NCBI GenBank assembly: GCA_016271365.2
Contig: CM057456.1
Coordinates: 883,806,001-883,870,000 of the forward strand
Source: Neoceratodus forsteri
Taxonomy: Eukaryota > Chordata > Ceratodontiformes > Ceratodontidae
Direction of reading: 5' to 3'
DNA: 64,000 bases
The notes beneath the pieces were generated by a model that ran no database searches, was not told where the DNA came from, and saw only the letters and a program-made list of their open reading frames with translations. How positions within the stretch are numbered: position 1 is the first letter of the stretch; each line of letters begins with the position of its first letter. Of this stretch, positions 30,718 to 42,510 are shown piece after piece. A program made the position numbers and the translations under genes.

Positions 30718-32526
30718 TCACCGGTAACCCTGACACTTTGTTTGATGAATGAGTAGTAGCCTGCCCTGCGATAATAAAGCCACCACTTTTAATTGCTCCT
30801 TTTGAGCAGCAGCTACGAAATGATCCTGTTCTGCTCTAACTGAGCAATCCACATTGTTATGTGAGGCCCAGGAGCAGGTCCGAAAAGAGTGCCCCTGTTC
30901 CTCACATAAATTACACCTCAAAGGTTGCTGACAATGAGCCCCCACATGCCCCAATTCCCACATAAACCACATTTTGTTTATCACATACATTACTCAAATG
31001 CCCCACATCACCACATTTGAAACAAGTCTTGGCTGACCTGGTAAACACCACCCCCTATCTCTACCCAAAAAGAAACAGTTTGGTAGATGACTAGTTTGAC
31101 CATTTAATAGATGTAATACCACAAGATAAGTCCATCCCCCCATCCATAATTGCTCTTCATCCAGTATGGGTTCAGGCAAACCTTTAACAGTACAATGTTG
31201 CCGCAACCAGTACGTAATATCTGCAACATTTACCCCCTCATTTCGAAAAAGAACTGTAATTTTTTTAGTCAATGGTTTAGTAAGTGGTATTGCTAAAAAA
31301 GGCTTCCACAAGGGAGAGAGCTTTAACAGACGGTACTGCTTCCAAAACCGTTCTAAACCCCCAGGATGTGTAAAACTAACATCAAAAATCACATCCCTGG
31401 AACATGTATCAAAGCGTAAATTTCATAAGCAAAGAACTTCATGCTATTTTTAATAGTACACGACCCACAAATCTTCTGTCCGAATTTCTTCAGTACTACC
31501 CCTAAATTTTAACCTAATCATGCTCCTTCTTCTGCAGGCTCCAGCAAAGGCCCAGCAGTATTCGGAAATAAATGTTCAGTCACTTTTCCATGCCATACTT
31601 TATCAGCCTTATCTTGCACGAATCTTGCTCCAGTGTACTTTCTTTTCCTGGTCTCTAATGACTTGTAACAAGGGATGAGTATCTTCCTGAAGGGACAATT
31701 TACAGTAGATTCAGGGAGGGCTGTCCTGGGGGTATAAAAGGAGTAGCCATACTATTTAATAGTGGGGGAGCCATCCGGGGGTATCTGCAACATAGTAGGA
31801 GAAGTAGCAACACCATCTTTACCAAAATTTGCATCCCACCCCTTCCCAGAGGGGTTCTTCACCCAACCTGCAGCTTGCAAGGCCGTCGCCACCCAGTCCT
31901 TCAGTTCTTTCCCCACAATTACACTGTCTAGAGCCTTTGAAGAGTCATTTAGTGGAAGGTCCTTTTCCTCACTACATTTCTCCCCTTCCACTAAAGAGAC
32001 AGGAGAGTCTTTTAAAGTAGACCCACACAAAACAGTCTCGAAGATACTCCACTCTGTTGTATGGCAGTTAAGTTTTTACCTGAACTGACTGAGTTGATCT
32101 CCCATCTCCTCCCCATATGAGTCCATTCGCATTTCTTCAAATCCCTGTGCACTCATAGCGTAACTCTTCTTCGGTAGTAGTATTCACACCATCTACTGGG
32201 ACCTGCTGATTCACCTTCTCCCTCTGTTCCTCTGCGATGACTTGTGCCTCCATTGCTCCTTCTTCCTTTTGTTGTTCCTCTTCCTGTGCAACCTCCAATT
32301 CCGTCCTACCACCTTAGCCACCAAAACCTCGCTGCCCGATAATGTTGTTCGCTTCTACAGCCTGTTGATGCAGCACCTCCAACGATTCAACCTCCTCCAA
32401 TTCCAAACTTGATTTCTGTGATAAAACCTGGGGAACCTCATCCTCCGGTAAGAACTGTGCTCCTGTTTCCATATTGAGAGCCACCAGCTGCTCCGTTTCC
32501 ACTATTCCTTCCCCAGATCTCTGCAT
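30718..32526 (-). pseudogene. Tx1-type LINE ORF1 (RNA-binding, CCHC), broken
   Basis: ORF1 remnants lie in several frames. An acidic N-terminal part is at 32526-32314 and a Ser/Lys-rich part at 32030-31752. A domain with KKITVLFRNEGVNVAD and WTYLVVLHL sits at 31392-30994. Then come zinc knuckles: CFKCGDVGHLSNVC (about 31022-30980, alternate frame), a degenerate second knuckle with Trp in place of two Cys (WFMWELGHVGAHC), and CNLCEEQGHSFRTC (about 30918-30876), which is intact. Such proteins bind the LINE RNA. At least two frameshifts are present. Confidence 0.75.
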
Positions 32527-32652
32527 AATTCCATTGTAAAGGGAGCCAAGGAGGAGACCGGCTCCTCAGCCCCCACACGTCCTCCTAGTGCAAAGCTCCA
32601 AACACCACTGAGCAGAGCATCCACTCAGCCACACAGCGCCCTCTGCCTCCTC

Positions 32653-32844
32653 AGAGTAGGGGAATTTCCCTGGTGTCCTGGCCAAATTTCCGTCATTCAC
32701 TAAAAATACCACCAACAGCTTAATCTGGTTCAAGGTCAGTTGGCATTCTTCTGTATCCCCTTCCCCCAAGTCGTGCCTGAAAATAGGCACAATTTGTCTA
32801 GTGCACTTACCCGCTCAACAAAAACTAAATAAATAAAATAAATT
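32653..32844 (+). mobile_element. tRNA-derived SINE, 3' portion
   Basis: Continues the SINE of 26511: AGAGTAGGGGAATTTCCC, TGGTGTCCTGGCCAAATTTC, CAGCTTAATCTGGTTCAAGG, and a tail AAATAAATAAAATAAATT. The array resumes at AACTGGGAAGCAGGG (32843), matching the AAACTGAGG before the SINE head, so the SINE has a short target duplication in the array. A third fragment of the same family lies inverted at 50207-50350. Confidence 0.85.
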
Positions 32845-33965
32845 AACTGGGAAGCAGGGCAAAAGACAGCCTGCAGTTTCAATGATAGCACACAGATGCA
32901 CTCCTTAGAAAGCACTATGCCTTTATTGTTTGAACCCCGGCATCTCCAGGAGATTGGAGAACCCTTTGGGGAGCATATCCTCTGAATGTCTTGTTAATAC
33001 ACCAACCCCAGCATCTGGGGGAGGTTGGAAGAAACTTTGAGGAGCATGTATTTTAAATTTCTTGTTAAAACGCCATGGAATGCCATAGTGATAGGTGTTT
33101 TTATATATGATGTCTTTCAAACTGAGGCACTGGAAAGCAGAGAAAAGACAGCCTGTGGTTTCAAAGACATCATGCACCCCTCGAAAACCACTTTACTTAA
33201 TTGTTTGAATCAGATTATATGCTGGTCATCAAGGGGCCTTTTTGGGAACATGTATCCCTAATTTGGTTTTAATAAACTATGGAATGCCATAGGCATGGAT
33301 GCTTTTAAGTTTGATATTGTTCAAACTGAAGCACCTGGAAGCAGAAAAAAATAGAGCCTGTGGTTTCAAAGAGATCACACAGATGCACCTCCTCAAAAAC
33401 TGCTTTACCTTTGTTGTCTGAATCTAAGTATCTGGTGGTCATTAGGGAGCCCCTTTGGGAACGTGTATCCCAAATTTAATCTAAATACACTATGGAATGT
33501 CATAGTTATGCACGCTTTTATGTGTGATGTCTTTCAAACTGAGACACTTGTGAATAGTGAAATGTCCACCTGAGGTTTAAATGAAAGCACACAGATGCAC
33601 CACTTAAAAAAACACTTTACCTTTTTTGTGTTTGAACTGAGTACCCAGGGACAGCAGTTGACCTTTTGGGGAACATATATTCTGAATTTCGTGTTAATAC
33701 ACTATGAAATGCCACAGTAATGGTGCTTTTATGTATGATATCTTTGAAACTGAGGCACTTCGAAGTAAAAAAAGTACACCAAAAGAAACCCAGTGTCTAC
33801 AAAGACAGCACACAGATGCTCCTCTCAAAAAGCACTTTAACTTTATTGTTTGAACCTGGGTATCTTGTGGTCAACAGTGGACCCATTTGGTAACATATAT
33901 CCCAAATTTGGTCTAAATACACCATGAAACTCCATAGTAATGAGTGCTTTTATGTGTAATAATTA
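32845..33965 (+). repeat. 210-bp tandem array, block B (about 5 units)
   Basis: Units marked by TTTTAT..GATGTCTTTCAAAC near 33098, 33301, 33508, 33725 and 33945. Units are diverged by substitutions and small indels. The block stops at CTTTTATGTGTAAT. Confidence 0.88.
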
Positions 33966-34795
33966 AGTATTTTGGTAATTTCTGTAAACAAGTATGGGAA
34001 TTTTAGTTTCCCTCATTCTTTAACTGTAACAGGTATTTAATATTGAAATTTTGTAACCTGATTATGTATGATCACAGAATGTTATTTGTGTGACTTATAC
34101 TTTTGTGAGACAGACTGCAAACATATCCTGTTTCCATTTCATTACCATTTTCCAGCAATCTTTTTAAAAGTTTTTCTTTAAAGATATACTGTATATGTTA
34201 CGCATATTTCTAAAGATAGCATAATGAGTGTCTGTCTTTAAATGAGGGCACATCTCTACATCACAGTTATCTGTATACTTCAAACTGTACAATAATTTTG
34301 AACATTTTTCCACACGATACAAGATTAATTTCAAACCAAAGGTCTGCATGCTTGGTTTAAAGTAATGATGTGAAGTACAAAAGGTTGTTTGGTGTAATTT
34401 GTAATAATCTGGAAACATATTCATTGACCAATGAGTCAAATGTATGCATATTTTTGGTGATTTTCAAGTAATTGTATATTAACTGTATTTTTGTCCCCCT
34501 TGATATCAGCAGATCATGTGTGTCCTGCTTTTATTTTAAAGAAAACATAAAAACCTACTTATGTTCCAATTTTCATGCTTTTCTCTCATTTTGAATGATT
34601 TTTGCAATATTCTGCTAGACTAATATACACAAAACCCATATTTGTAACCCCTAAACATTGTTGGATCACTTGTGTCCTGCTCTTATATGAAAGAGCATAC
34701 AGAATCTACTTATAGGCCAATTTAAATTTTTTTTATTATTTCAAATTTTTAATGATTCTTGTACCATTTAGAGCTTTCCTGCTAGACTATTACAT
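33966..34795. repeat. AT-rich insert with a diverged dimer of about 155-165 bp
   Basis: Non-array DNA. At 34485-34790 there are two diverged direct copies: ATCATGTGTGTCCTGCTTTTAT (34513 on) against ATCACTTGTGTCCTGCTCTTAT (34665 on), both ending in CTGCTAGACTA. No coding homology is seen. Confidence 0.6.
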
Positions 34796-36203
34796 TTAAT
34801 GCTTGAACATAGATGCCTGGTGGTCATCAGTGGACCTCTTTGGGAACATGTATGCAGAATATGGTCTAAATACACCACATAGAAACATGCACTTTGATAG
34901 CAGTTAAGGACCACTTGGCTCATCTAGTCTGACCATGGAATGTCATAGTTATGTGTGCTTTTACATGTGATGTCTTTCAAACTGAGATACTTGGAAACAG
35001 TGAAATGGTAAACTGCAATTTCAAAGACTGCACACAGTTGCACTAATTAAAATTCATTTTACCTTCCCTATTTGCATTTGTGCATCTGAGGAACAACAGG
35101 GGATCCTTTGGGGAGCATGAATCCTGAATTGCTTGTTAATACACCATTTGGCTCCATAGCTATGGATGTTTTTATGTGTGATGTCTTTCACAATAAGACA
35201 TAAAATCAGAGAAAAGACAGCACACAGATATACCCCTTGGAAACCACTTTACTTTTATTGTTTGAACACAGGCATCTTTGGGACATCCGAGGATTTGTTG
35301 TGGAACATGTATCCCTAATTTTTTGTTAACATGCCAGGAAATGCCACAGTTATAGGTGCTCTTGTGTGTGATGTCTTTCAAATGAAGGTCCTAGAAAGCA
35401 AGGAAAAGACAGCCTGCAGTTTTAAAGACAGGACAAAGGTGGAACCCTTAAAATCCACTTTACCTTGACTGTTTGAACCCATGCAACCCATGCAAGGGCC
35501 AGGGACCCTTTGGGGAACATGTGCCCCAAATGTCTTTTAAATACACTAGGAAATGCCTTTGTTATGGGTGCTTTTATGTGTGATGTTATTTAAACTGAGG
35601 CCCTGGGAAGAAGGAAAAAGACAGTCTGCAATTTCACTGACTTCACACAGATGTACCCCTCAAACCCCCTGTATCTTAATTGTTGATCTAGGGTATCTGG
35701 TGGTCATTGGAGCCCCTTTGGGAATATGTATCCCTAATTTTGTTTAAATACACTATGGAATGCCATAAGTAGAGGTGCTTTTATGTTTGATATCTTTCAA
35801 ACTGAAGCATCTGGAAGCAGAGAAAAGGTAGCATGTGGTTTCAAAGACATCACACAGATGCGCCCCTCAACATCCACTTTACCTTTATTGTCTGAAGCAG
35901 GGCATCTGGTGGTCATCAGGGAATACCTTTGGGAACATGTATCCCAAGTTTGGTATAAATATACTATGGAATGTCATAGTTATGTACGCTTTTCTGTGTT
36001 ATGTCTTTCAAAATGAGACACTTACAAACAGTGAAATGTTCACCTGCAGTTTAAAAGAAAGCAAACAGACCACCCCTTGAAAACCACTTTACCTTTATTG
36101 TTTGAACCCGGGCATCTAAGGGAGGTCAGGGACACCTGGTGGAACAGGTCCACTAAATGTCTTGTTAATATGCCACAAAAGCCATAGTCATGAATGTTTT
36201 TAT
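34796..36203 (+). repeat. 210-bp tandem array, block C (about 6-7 units)
   Basis: The marker block recurs near 34955, 35169, 35358, 35570, 35778 and 35988, and is cut after TGTTTTTAT at 36195-36203. A 55-bp insert at 34878-34932 (GAAACATGC...CATCTAGTCTGACC) splits one unit without loss of array sequence. Confidence 0.88.
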
Positions 36204-37798
36204 CTCAGCTTTTCTGAACTGTTGACAGGTTGTGCAATCCAGTCTGCCTCCAATCTGGAAGAGCTTTTTCACAAATTAAGTGTGATGAGTTAGCTCGGTT
36301 CTTCGCAGATAAGGTTGCCAGCATCAGGTCCGGAATTGGCCCGGTTCTCTATATGAGGGGTTGCAGAGGTCGGCGGGAGGTGGTGAGCACCCAGTCTGTC
36401 TGGACGGATTTCAGCCTACCGGAATTCATGGACATTGTGAAGATTGTCCAGACTTTGCACCCAACCTGTTGTAGTTTGGATCCTGGCCCTATCTCCCTTT
36501 TAGGGTGTGTGTAGATGTTATCTGCCTGATCCTAGCTGAAATTGTATGGAGATCCTTGGAGAAGGGTGTCTTTCCAGACCCCTTTAAGGAGGCGGTCATT
36601 CGACCACTCCTTAAAAAACCCTCCTTGGATCCCGATGATCCAGCTAACTACTGACCTGTCTCTTACCTTTCCTTTGTGGGGAAGGTTATTGACAAGGTGG
36701 TTGTGCTGTAACTGGATGATCACCTTGTAACTCACAATGTCTATGAAGTCCTTCAGTCTGGTTTCAGGAAGAGGCATAGCATGGAGACTGCCCTTGTTCG
36801 GGTACTAAATGATCTCCTAATGAACGAGAGATCAAAAGGCTTGTACCATCTTGGTCCTTCTTAATCTCTCAGCAGCTTTTGACACTGTGGACCATGGGGT
36901 GCTTTTGGAAACCTGTGGTTTCTTTGTGGACTGTCAGGCACAGTCCTTGAATGGTTTCAATCGTTCCTCATAGGCAGGGTTCAGAGGGTGGTCACTGGAA
37001 TTTATTCCTCTGATGCCCTACCCCTGTCCTGCTGGGTACCGTAGGGCTCCATATTGGCTCCCATGTTGTTTGCAGTGTGTATGCTGCCATTGGGAGATAT
37101 CATCAGGCAATACAGCTTGAGTTTTTACTGCTATTCAGATGACACAACTGTATACGTCCTTTGTGCCCGAACAGGTTGATGCGCTTTCTGTGCTAAATAA
37201 TTGCCTCTCCGAAATCGAAGACTGGATGAGCTCCAACTGGCTGAGACTGAATCCAGATAAGACTGAGGTGTTGCTTGTGGACTCGGGTTGCTCGGTGGTG
37301 GGTTTGGAGGCTGGACACATGTCAGGCCTGTGGATTGATGGCGTCCAGCTCACCGCCTCAGATCAGGTGCGGAACCTGGGTGTTATCTTTGACGACGGCT
37401 TGACCATGAAATCTCAGGTGTCAGCTGTGGTTAAATCCTCATTTTACCATCTGAGAAATACTGCCCAGGTGAAACACCTGGTTCCTCTGGGCGACCTTCC
37501 AACTTTGGTCCATGCCTTCATTACTCCCTCTTTTGACTACTGCAATGCCCTCTACCTAGGGCTATCTGGGGTTGATATCTGCTGCTTGCAGCTGGTGCAG
37601 AACGCTGTGGCCAGGCTATTGACTGGTACCTCTAGGTCCAGTCACATAATGCCTGTGCTGCGTGGACTGCACTGGCTGCCAGTTCAGTGGCAGATCACCT
37701 ATAAGGTAGGCTTGCTTATCTTTAAAGCCTTACACAAACAGGGGCCCAACTACCTGAAATATCTCCTGACTCCCTACTCCCCCAATCGCCCTCTCTGA
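36204..37798 (+). pseudogene. LINE B2 reverse transcriptase, broken
   Basis: In changing frames: PFKEAVIRPLLKKPSLDPDD (about 36578-36640), VLQSGFRKRHSMETALVRVL (about 36748-36808), SILAPMLFAVCMLPLGD and YCYSDDTTVY (YADD altered to YSDD, about 37125-37155). The long frame 37139-37798 gives the C-terminal part: SSNWLRLNPDKTEVLLVD, VRNLGVIFDDGLTM, FDYCNALYLGLSG, LQLVQNAVARLLTGT and RGLHWLPVQWQITYK. It matches LINE B1 in order and wording, so it belongs to the same L2-like family. Confidence 0.83.
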
Positions 37799-38095
37799 TC
37801 CGCCAATGAGGGATTGCTAGAGATTCCCAGGGTTCATCTTAAAACATCTGGAGCTCATGTCTTTTCATTTTTAACACCAACCCTGTGGAATTTTCTACCT
37901 CATTGGTTAAGAGAATGCCTGACCATCAGTAGTTTTAAATCTCTGTTAAAAACTTATTTTCACTGGCCTTCCCAGATTAATTTTAGATTTTAAATTTATA
38001 TTGTTGTCTGTCTGCATATTTATGTTTTTATATTCTGTATAGCACCTTGATACTGAAAGGCACTATATAAATAAAGACTTGCTTGCTTGATTAGC
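36204..38095 (+). mobile_element. LINE family B (L2-like), copy 2, 5'-truncated
   Basis: Starts inside the pre-RT region (CTCAGCTTTTCTGAACTG, parallel to 12386-12403 of copy 1) directly against the array. It runs through RT to a tail TAGCACCTTGATACTGAAAG, GCACTATATAAATAAAG and (CTTG)n at about 38080-38092. Inactive. Confidence 0.85.
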
Positions 38096-39286
38096 TTCCT
38101 AGCAGATCTAAGTAACATCAGATGGCAGGACTTTTATCTTGCATCCACGGTGGACTCAGCCTATACTGTTCTAAAAACTTGTATTAAGTGTCATAGACAA
38201 ACATGCACCTCTGGTAAAAACTCAAACCACGAAAAGATCTTGCCCCTGGTTCTCCATTAACCTAAAGTCTGTCTTATACAACAGAGATGTTCTCTGGAAA
38301 AGGATGCAAAAAACCAAGGCCTCAGCAGATTGGGTTGCCCTCAGGAAATCTAGAAATCAATGTACAAAACTAATAAAAGCGGTTGAAACCAGTTTCTTCC
38401 AATTGCGTCTAGCCTCAGCCACTACTGACTGCCAAATTGTGGCAAACACTGAGGAAAGTAGAAGGACATCACTCAAATAATGTGCTTCCATCCAATATTA
38501 ACTCTTATAACACCTGCACCTCAGATAGGTAGGGTATACTTGACTAACTAAATAATCACATCGCCACAGCCAGCCTTGCATTTGCCACATCTGCTGCTGG
38601 CAAACTCTGTCTACAGGACCAAAACCCTATCTCGACCTACCCCACTACATTCGCTCCAACTCATGAGACAAAATTCACTTTCAGCCCTGTCACAAACAAG
38701 TAGAAGACTTGCTGCTAAGCTTAGATACCAAGAAACATGCAGAGGCTGACACATTAGAACCCTATTTCCTAAAATTAGGATATCATATACTGACCACACC
38801 TATAGTACACCTTTTCAACTTGTCCATAGTACATGGCAAAATTCCTTCTGTATGGAAAATAGTGCACATAGTCCCTTTTTCTATGTCCAGCAATCCTAGT
38901 GATCTAAACAATTACAGGCCGATATCCCTATTACCCATTTTATCCAGACTCCTAGAGAAACTAGTAAATGTACAGCTCAGAAACTACCTTGACTCCCATC
39001 AGTTACTTAACCGAATTCAATCCGGGTTCAGAAAAAATCACAGCATGGTATCAGCACTAGCAAAGGTAACAAATGATTGCCATTTGGCTCTTGATTCTAA
39101 ACACTACATGAGCACCTTATTTTTAGATCTAAGTAATCACTGTAGACCATGACCTATTGCTGTCCATATTGCAAGACATCAGTCTGGATGCCACTGCCAT
39201 CAGCTGGTTCTCATGTTACCTTACATACAGACAACAGCAAGTCAAGGCCCAAGGGGATCTGTCACCACTTAAAACACTGCTTAGAA
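38096..39286 (+). mobile_element. LINE family C (L2/CR1 group), piece 1 (pre-RT and RT fingers)
   Basis: Plus-strand LINE whose RT is cut at 39286 by a minus-strand CR1-like element and resumes at 44864. Piece 1 ends in LSPLKTLLRS and piece 2 starts SVPQGSILGPLLF, which together restore the expected RT order. Upstream, 38200-38700 holds a decayed linker after the endonuclease. Its 5' border with LINE B2 is near 38096. Confidence 0.78.
38709..39286 (+). pseudogene. LINE C reverse transcriptase, N-terminal half
   Basis: The frame 38709-39152 reads PYFLKLGYHILTTPIVHLF, NLSIVHGKIPSVWKI, NNYRPISLLPILSRLLEKL (RT motif), LLNRIQSGFRKNHSMVSAL and STLFLDLSNH, where LDLSKAFDTVDH is expected. A frame break after FLDLSN is followed by TMTYCC-like and KAQGDLSPLKTLLRS remnants in other frames to 39286. 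The catalytic palm continues in piece 2. Confidence 0.78.
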
Positions 39287-39310
39287 GTTCATAGGTTCAT
39301 AGGTTCATGG
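39287..39310. repeat. CR1-type octamer 3' terminal repeats
   Basis: GTTCATAG, GTTCATAG, GTTCATGG on the plus strand, or CTATGAAC repeated on the element strand. They mark the exact 3' end of the CR1-like LINE. Confidence 0.85.
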
Positions 39311-39685
39311 GATTTTATACGAGTTCAGTAGGTATCTCTACCTTTTATGAACTCGCCACCCAAATCATGGGTGGAAACCATATTTCAGATGACCCATGTA
39401 ATTATCTAAATTGGTTTTAAATGTAATCATTGTATTACTAAGTACCACATTAACTGGGAGCTTATTCCATGTATTTATTACCCTTTGACTGTACCAATTG
39501 TTTCTTTTAACTGTGTTGTTATTAGTGCCTTTAAGTTTGAGTATATGCGATCAGGTGTTTATAGCAGTCTTTTTTTTCTGTAGTCCTATTGTCTCTAGCA
39601 TTATATCACTCTGAAAAGATTTATATGTCAGGCACAGGTCTCCTCGAAGTCTCCTGTAATCCATAGAATAGAGGCCTACTTTTTT

Positions 39686-41995
39686 TTATCTAGTTTCATA
39701 ATCCAAATTTTGAATAGTTATTATTTTCTTTGTTGTTCTTCTAGGGTTATTTTCAATTAATTTCTTGTTTTTAATTAAATATGGAGCAGTGACTAAATAT
39801 GGAGCAGTGACTGAAGAGCAATATTCTAAATGAGGTCTAACGAGACCAGTATATAATGGTAACAGAACTCTAACATCTCTACTTTTGATGTTCCTTAATA
39901 TACAATTTAATATTTTGTTACCTTTTTTAACAGCAGTTATTGTGTGTATATTAAATGTAAAGTCATTTGAAAGAGTTACTCCTAAATCTATTTCTTGTTG
40001 TGTTGTTTCTAGAATTGTGTTATTAATAGTATATGTAAAACATGGGTTATGTTTGCCTAAGTGCATGACCTTACATTTAGATTCGTTAAACAGAAGTCCC
40101 TTTTTCGTAGACCATTCAACTGAGTTAGATTATTTTGCATTTCCTTAGCAGAATTTGCATTATTAATGATGCTACCTATTTTACAGTCATCTGCAAATTT
40201 GACCAACCAGCAAGAGCTGTTTAAAGGACACATAGATAAAATAAGTATATTAAAAAGGGTTGGGCCCAATACCGAGCCCTGAGGAACGCCGCTAGTAACG
40301 GGACCCCATTCTGATAGATGGCCCTTCACTGATACCTGCTGTGACCTATTTGATAACCAAGCATGTATCCATCTAATAATTACAGGGTGAATATTCAATT
40401 TCTCTAGTTCTGATATAAGTATTTGATGTGATACTGAGTCAAATGCTTTTGAAAAGTCTAAAAAAATTATATCCACTGATAGACCATTATCTAATGCTTC
40501 ACTAACCGGTTCCAAAAAATACAAGAGATTAGTCTGACAAGATCTGTTCTTAACAAAACCATGCTGGTAGACACCAATATAGTTTTTATTAACTAAATAG
40601 TTTGATATTCTATTCTTTAATATCCTTTCAAGCAATTTACATATTACATCAGTTAAACTAATGGGCCTATAGTTTTGCTCAAGACTTTTATTACCAACTT
40701 TGTGTATTGGTATAACTATAGCTCTGTTCCATAGTGGAACATTTTGCCCTGTGCTCATCGACAAATTAAATATTAATGTCAATGGTCCTACCAATAATTC
40801 CTTTAAATTAATCATGAATAATGGAGGAATGCCATCTGGGCCAGGAGTTCCATTATTCTTCAAAATATTTATTGCTTCTAATACTTCGCTCTCAGATATA
40901 GGATTAAAGGAATTATTCATAGTTTTATCACATATAGACTCCACATAGTTTGTTTTAAAGACATTTATGAAATAGTTATTCAGTGTATTTGTGATTTCTG
41001 TTTCATTGGTTATTATCCCAACTGAGGACTGTAAAGGTCCTACAGAAGGACTGTTTTTTTTTAATGAACCAATATAATTATAAAATTATTTTTTATTATC
41101 TTTAACAGTGTTTGCAAGTTTTTCTTCAAGATGCCTTTTTTGTTTTATAATCATATTCTTACTTTTATTTGCAACTTGTTTATATCTGTCCCAATTTGAA
41201 CTGGATTTATTTTTCTTAAATTTCTTGTATAAGTGTTGCTTTTTTGCCAAGATTCTCTTTGTATCGGAATTCCACCACAAAAGAGATCTTCGTTTTTTTT
41301 ATATATTTCCTTCTAACAGGAACCCATAATTTAATACTTGTTTGTATTTTTGACACAGATTTATTGTAGACTAAATTAATGTTAATGTCGATAAGTTCAG
41401 AAGCCCAATTCCATTTCTGTAAATATTGTTTTATTTTTGTATAATTAGCATTTTTAAAGTCTCTTACTGTTGTACAGCCTGAAGTTCCAGTAGAGTAAGT
41501 TAGGGTCATTATTGTAAGGATCATATTATGGTTGCTATTAGCAAGTGGATGTTTAATAGTGACATTTGACTCAGAATTTTCTAAATTAGAGAAGATCAAA
41601 TCTAATATGTTATTGCCTCTTGTAGGTGATTTGACCAATTGATTCAAGTTGTTTATGGTTATAAGGTCTAGAAAGGCACAGTCTATTGTTGAACTACCTT
41701 TTGAGTTATTCCAATCAATATTCGGGAAGTTAAATTCCCCCATAAGTAGACAGTCATTATCCTGTAAATTGTCCTCTATGTTAGTTAAAAACAATTGATT
41801 TTCTTCTTTATTTAAATTAGGTGATCTATATCCAAGTCCCACAGTGATAGTGTGATCCGTTGTAAGTTTTATTTTAATCCATATTAGTTCACTTGAACTG
41901 TCCCTATTTAGATTGTTTATTAGGTAGCTTTTCAGTTTATTATTTATGCATAATACTAGTCCACCTCCTCTAGTATCTGATCGATTTTTTTTCAT
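39686..41995 (-). pseudogene. CR1-like ORF2: endonuclease and reverse transcriptase
   Basis: The endonuclease starts as MNILLLNARSLLNKIEEL (frame 42274-42053) and continues at 41995-41216 with DTRGGGLVLCI, NDCLLMGEFNFPNIDWNN (GDFN altered to GEFN) and NNILDLIFSN. RT at 40944-40057 has PGPDGIPPLF, NYRPISLTDVICKLLERIL, HGFVKNRSCQTNLL, IFLDFSKAFDSVSHQIL, TSGVPQGSVLGPTLFNI and LVKFADDCKIG (FADD intact). The thumb and C-terminal part at 40066-39686 has MHLGKHNPCFTYTIN, EIDLGVTLSNDFTF and YTGLVRPHLEYCSSV. The 41280-41086 linker is in another frame. At least three frame breaks occur, but the RT core is open for 295 codons. Confidence 0.87.
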
Positions 41996-42510
41996 ACTTT
42001 GAATAACCTGCTATTTCAGTTGCTCAATCGTCATCTTTAAACCATGTTTCAGTTACTCCACATATGTCGATATTATTAGTATGTAAAAAAAATCAGATAG
42101 TTCCTCTATTTTATTCAAGAGACTTCTTGCATTTAAGAGCAATATATTCATTTTGGTAGTTTCTGACTTATTTGCATCAAGTTTATTTGTAGTTCCAGAA
42201 TCTTTGTCTTTACAATTAGTTATAGTGTCCAAATTTTTATCGCCTAGAGTCTTTATAGTATTGAGAGAATCCAAAACTTTAGGAATCTCCCCCCCATGGC
42301 TTAGTTTAAAGAATTTTGTATGTGAGACAATATCTGTTTCCCTAGTAGGGCATTTCCCCTCCTGCTCAGATGTAGTCCATCATTTGAAAAAAGTTCTTCC
42401 CTAAAGATAAAATCTTCCCAATGCATTATACACCCTATCACTTGTTTCAAACACCATCTTCTCAGCCAACTGTTTAATTATTTAATTTTATTTAGGTTAA
42501 ATTCAGAAGC

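Larger units (their letters stand above)
26752..32667 (-). mobile_element. Tx1-type (L1-group) LINE inserted in the SINE, minus strand
   Basis: A 5.9 kb LINE between target duplications AGAGTGGGGAAATTT (26752-26766) and AGAGTAGGGGAATTT (32653-32667). The 5' end, at the high coordinate, is GC-rich. ORF1 has CCHC knuckles; ORF2 has an AP-type endonuclease, RT and a C-terminal Cys/His region. The 3' end reads AATATTGAATAAAAA. It is close to full length. Many stops and frameshifts show it is inactive. The Tx1 assignment rests on the CCHC-bearing ORF1 and the ORF2 wording; Tx1-clade elements are known for sequence-specific insertion. Confidence 0.82.
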
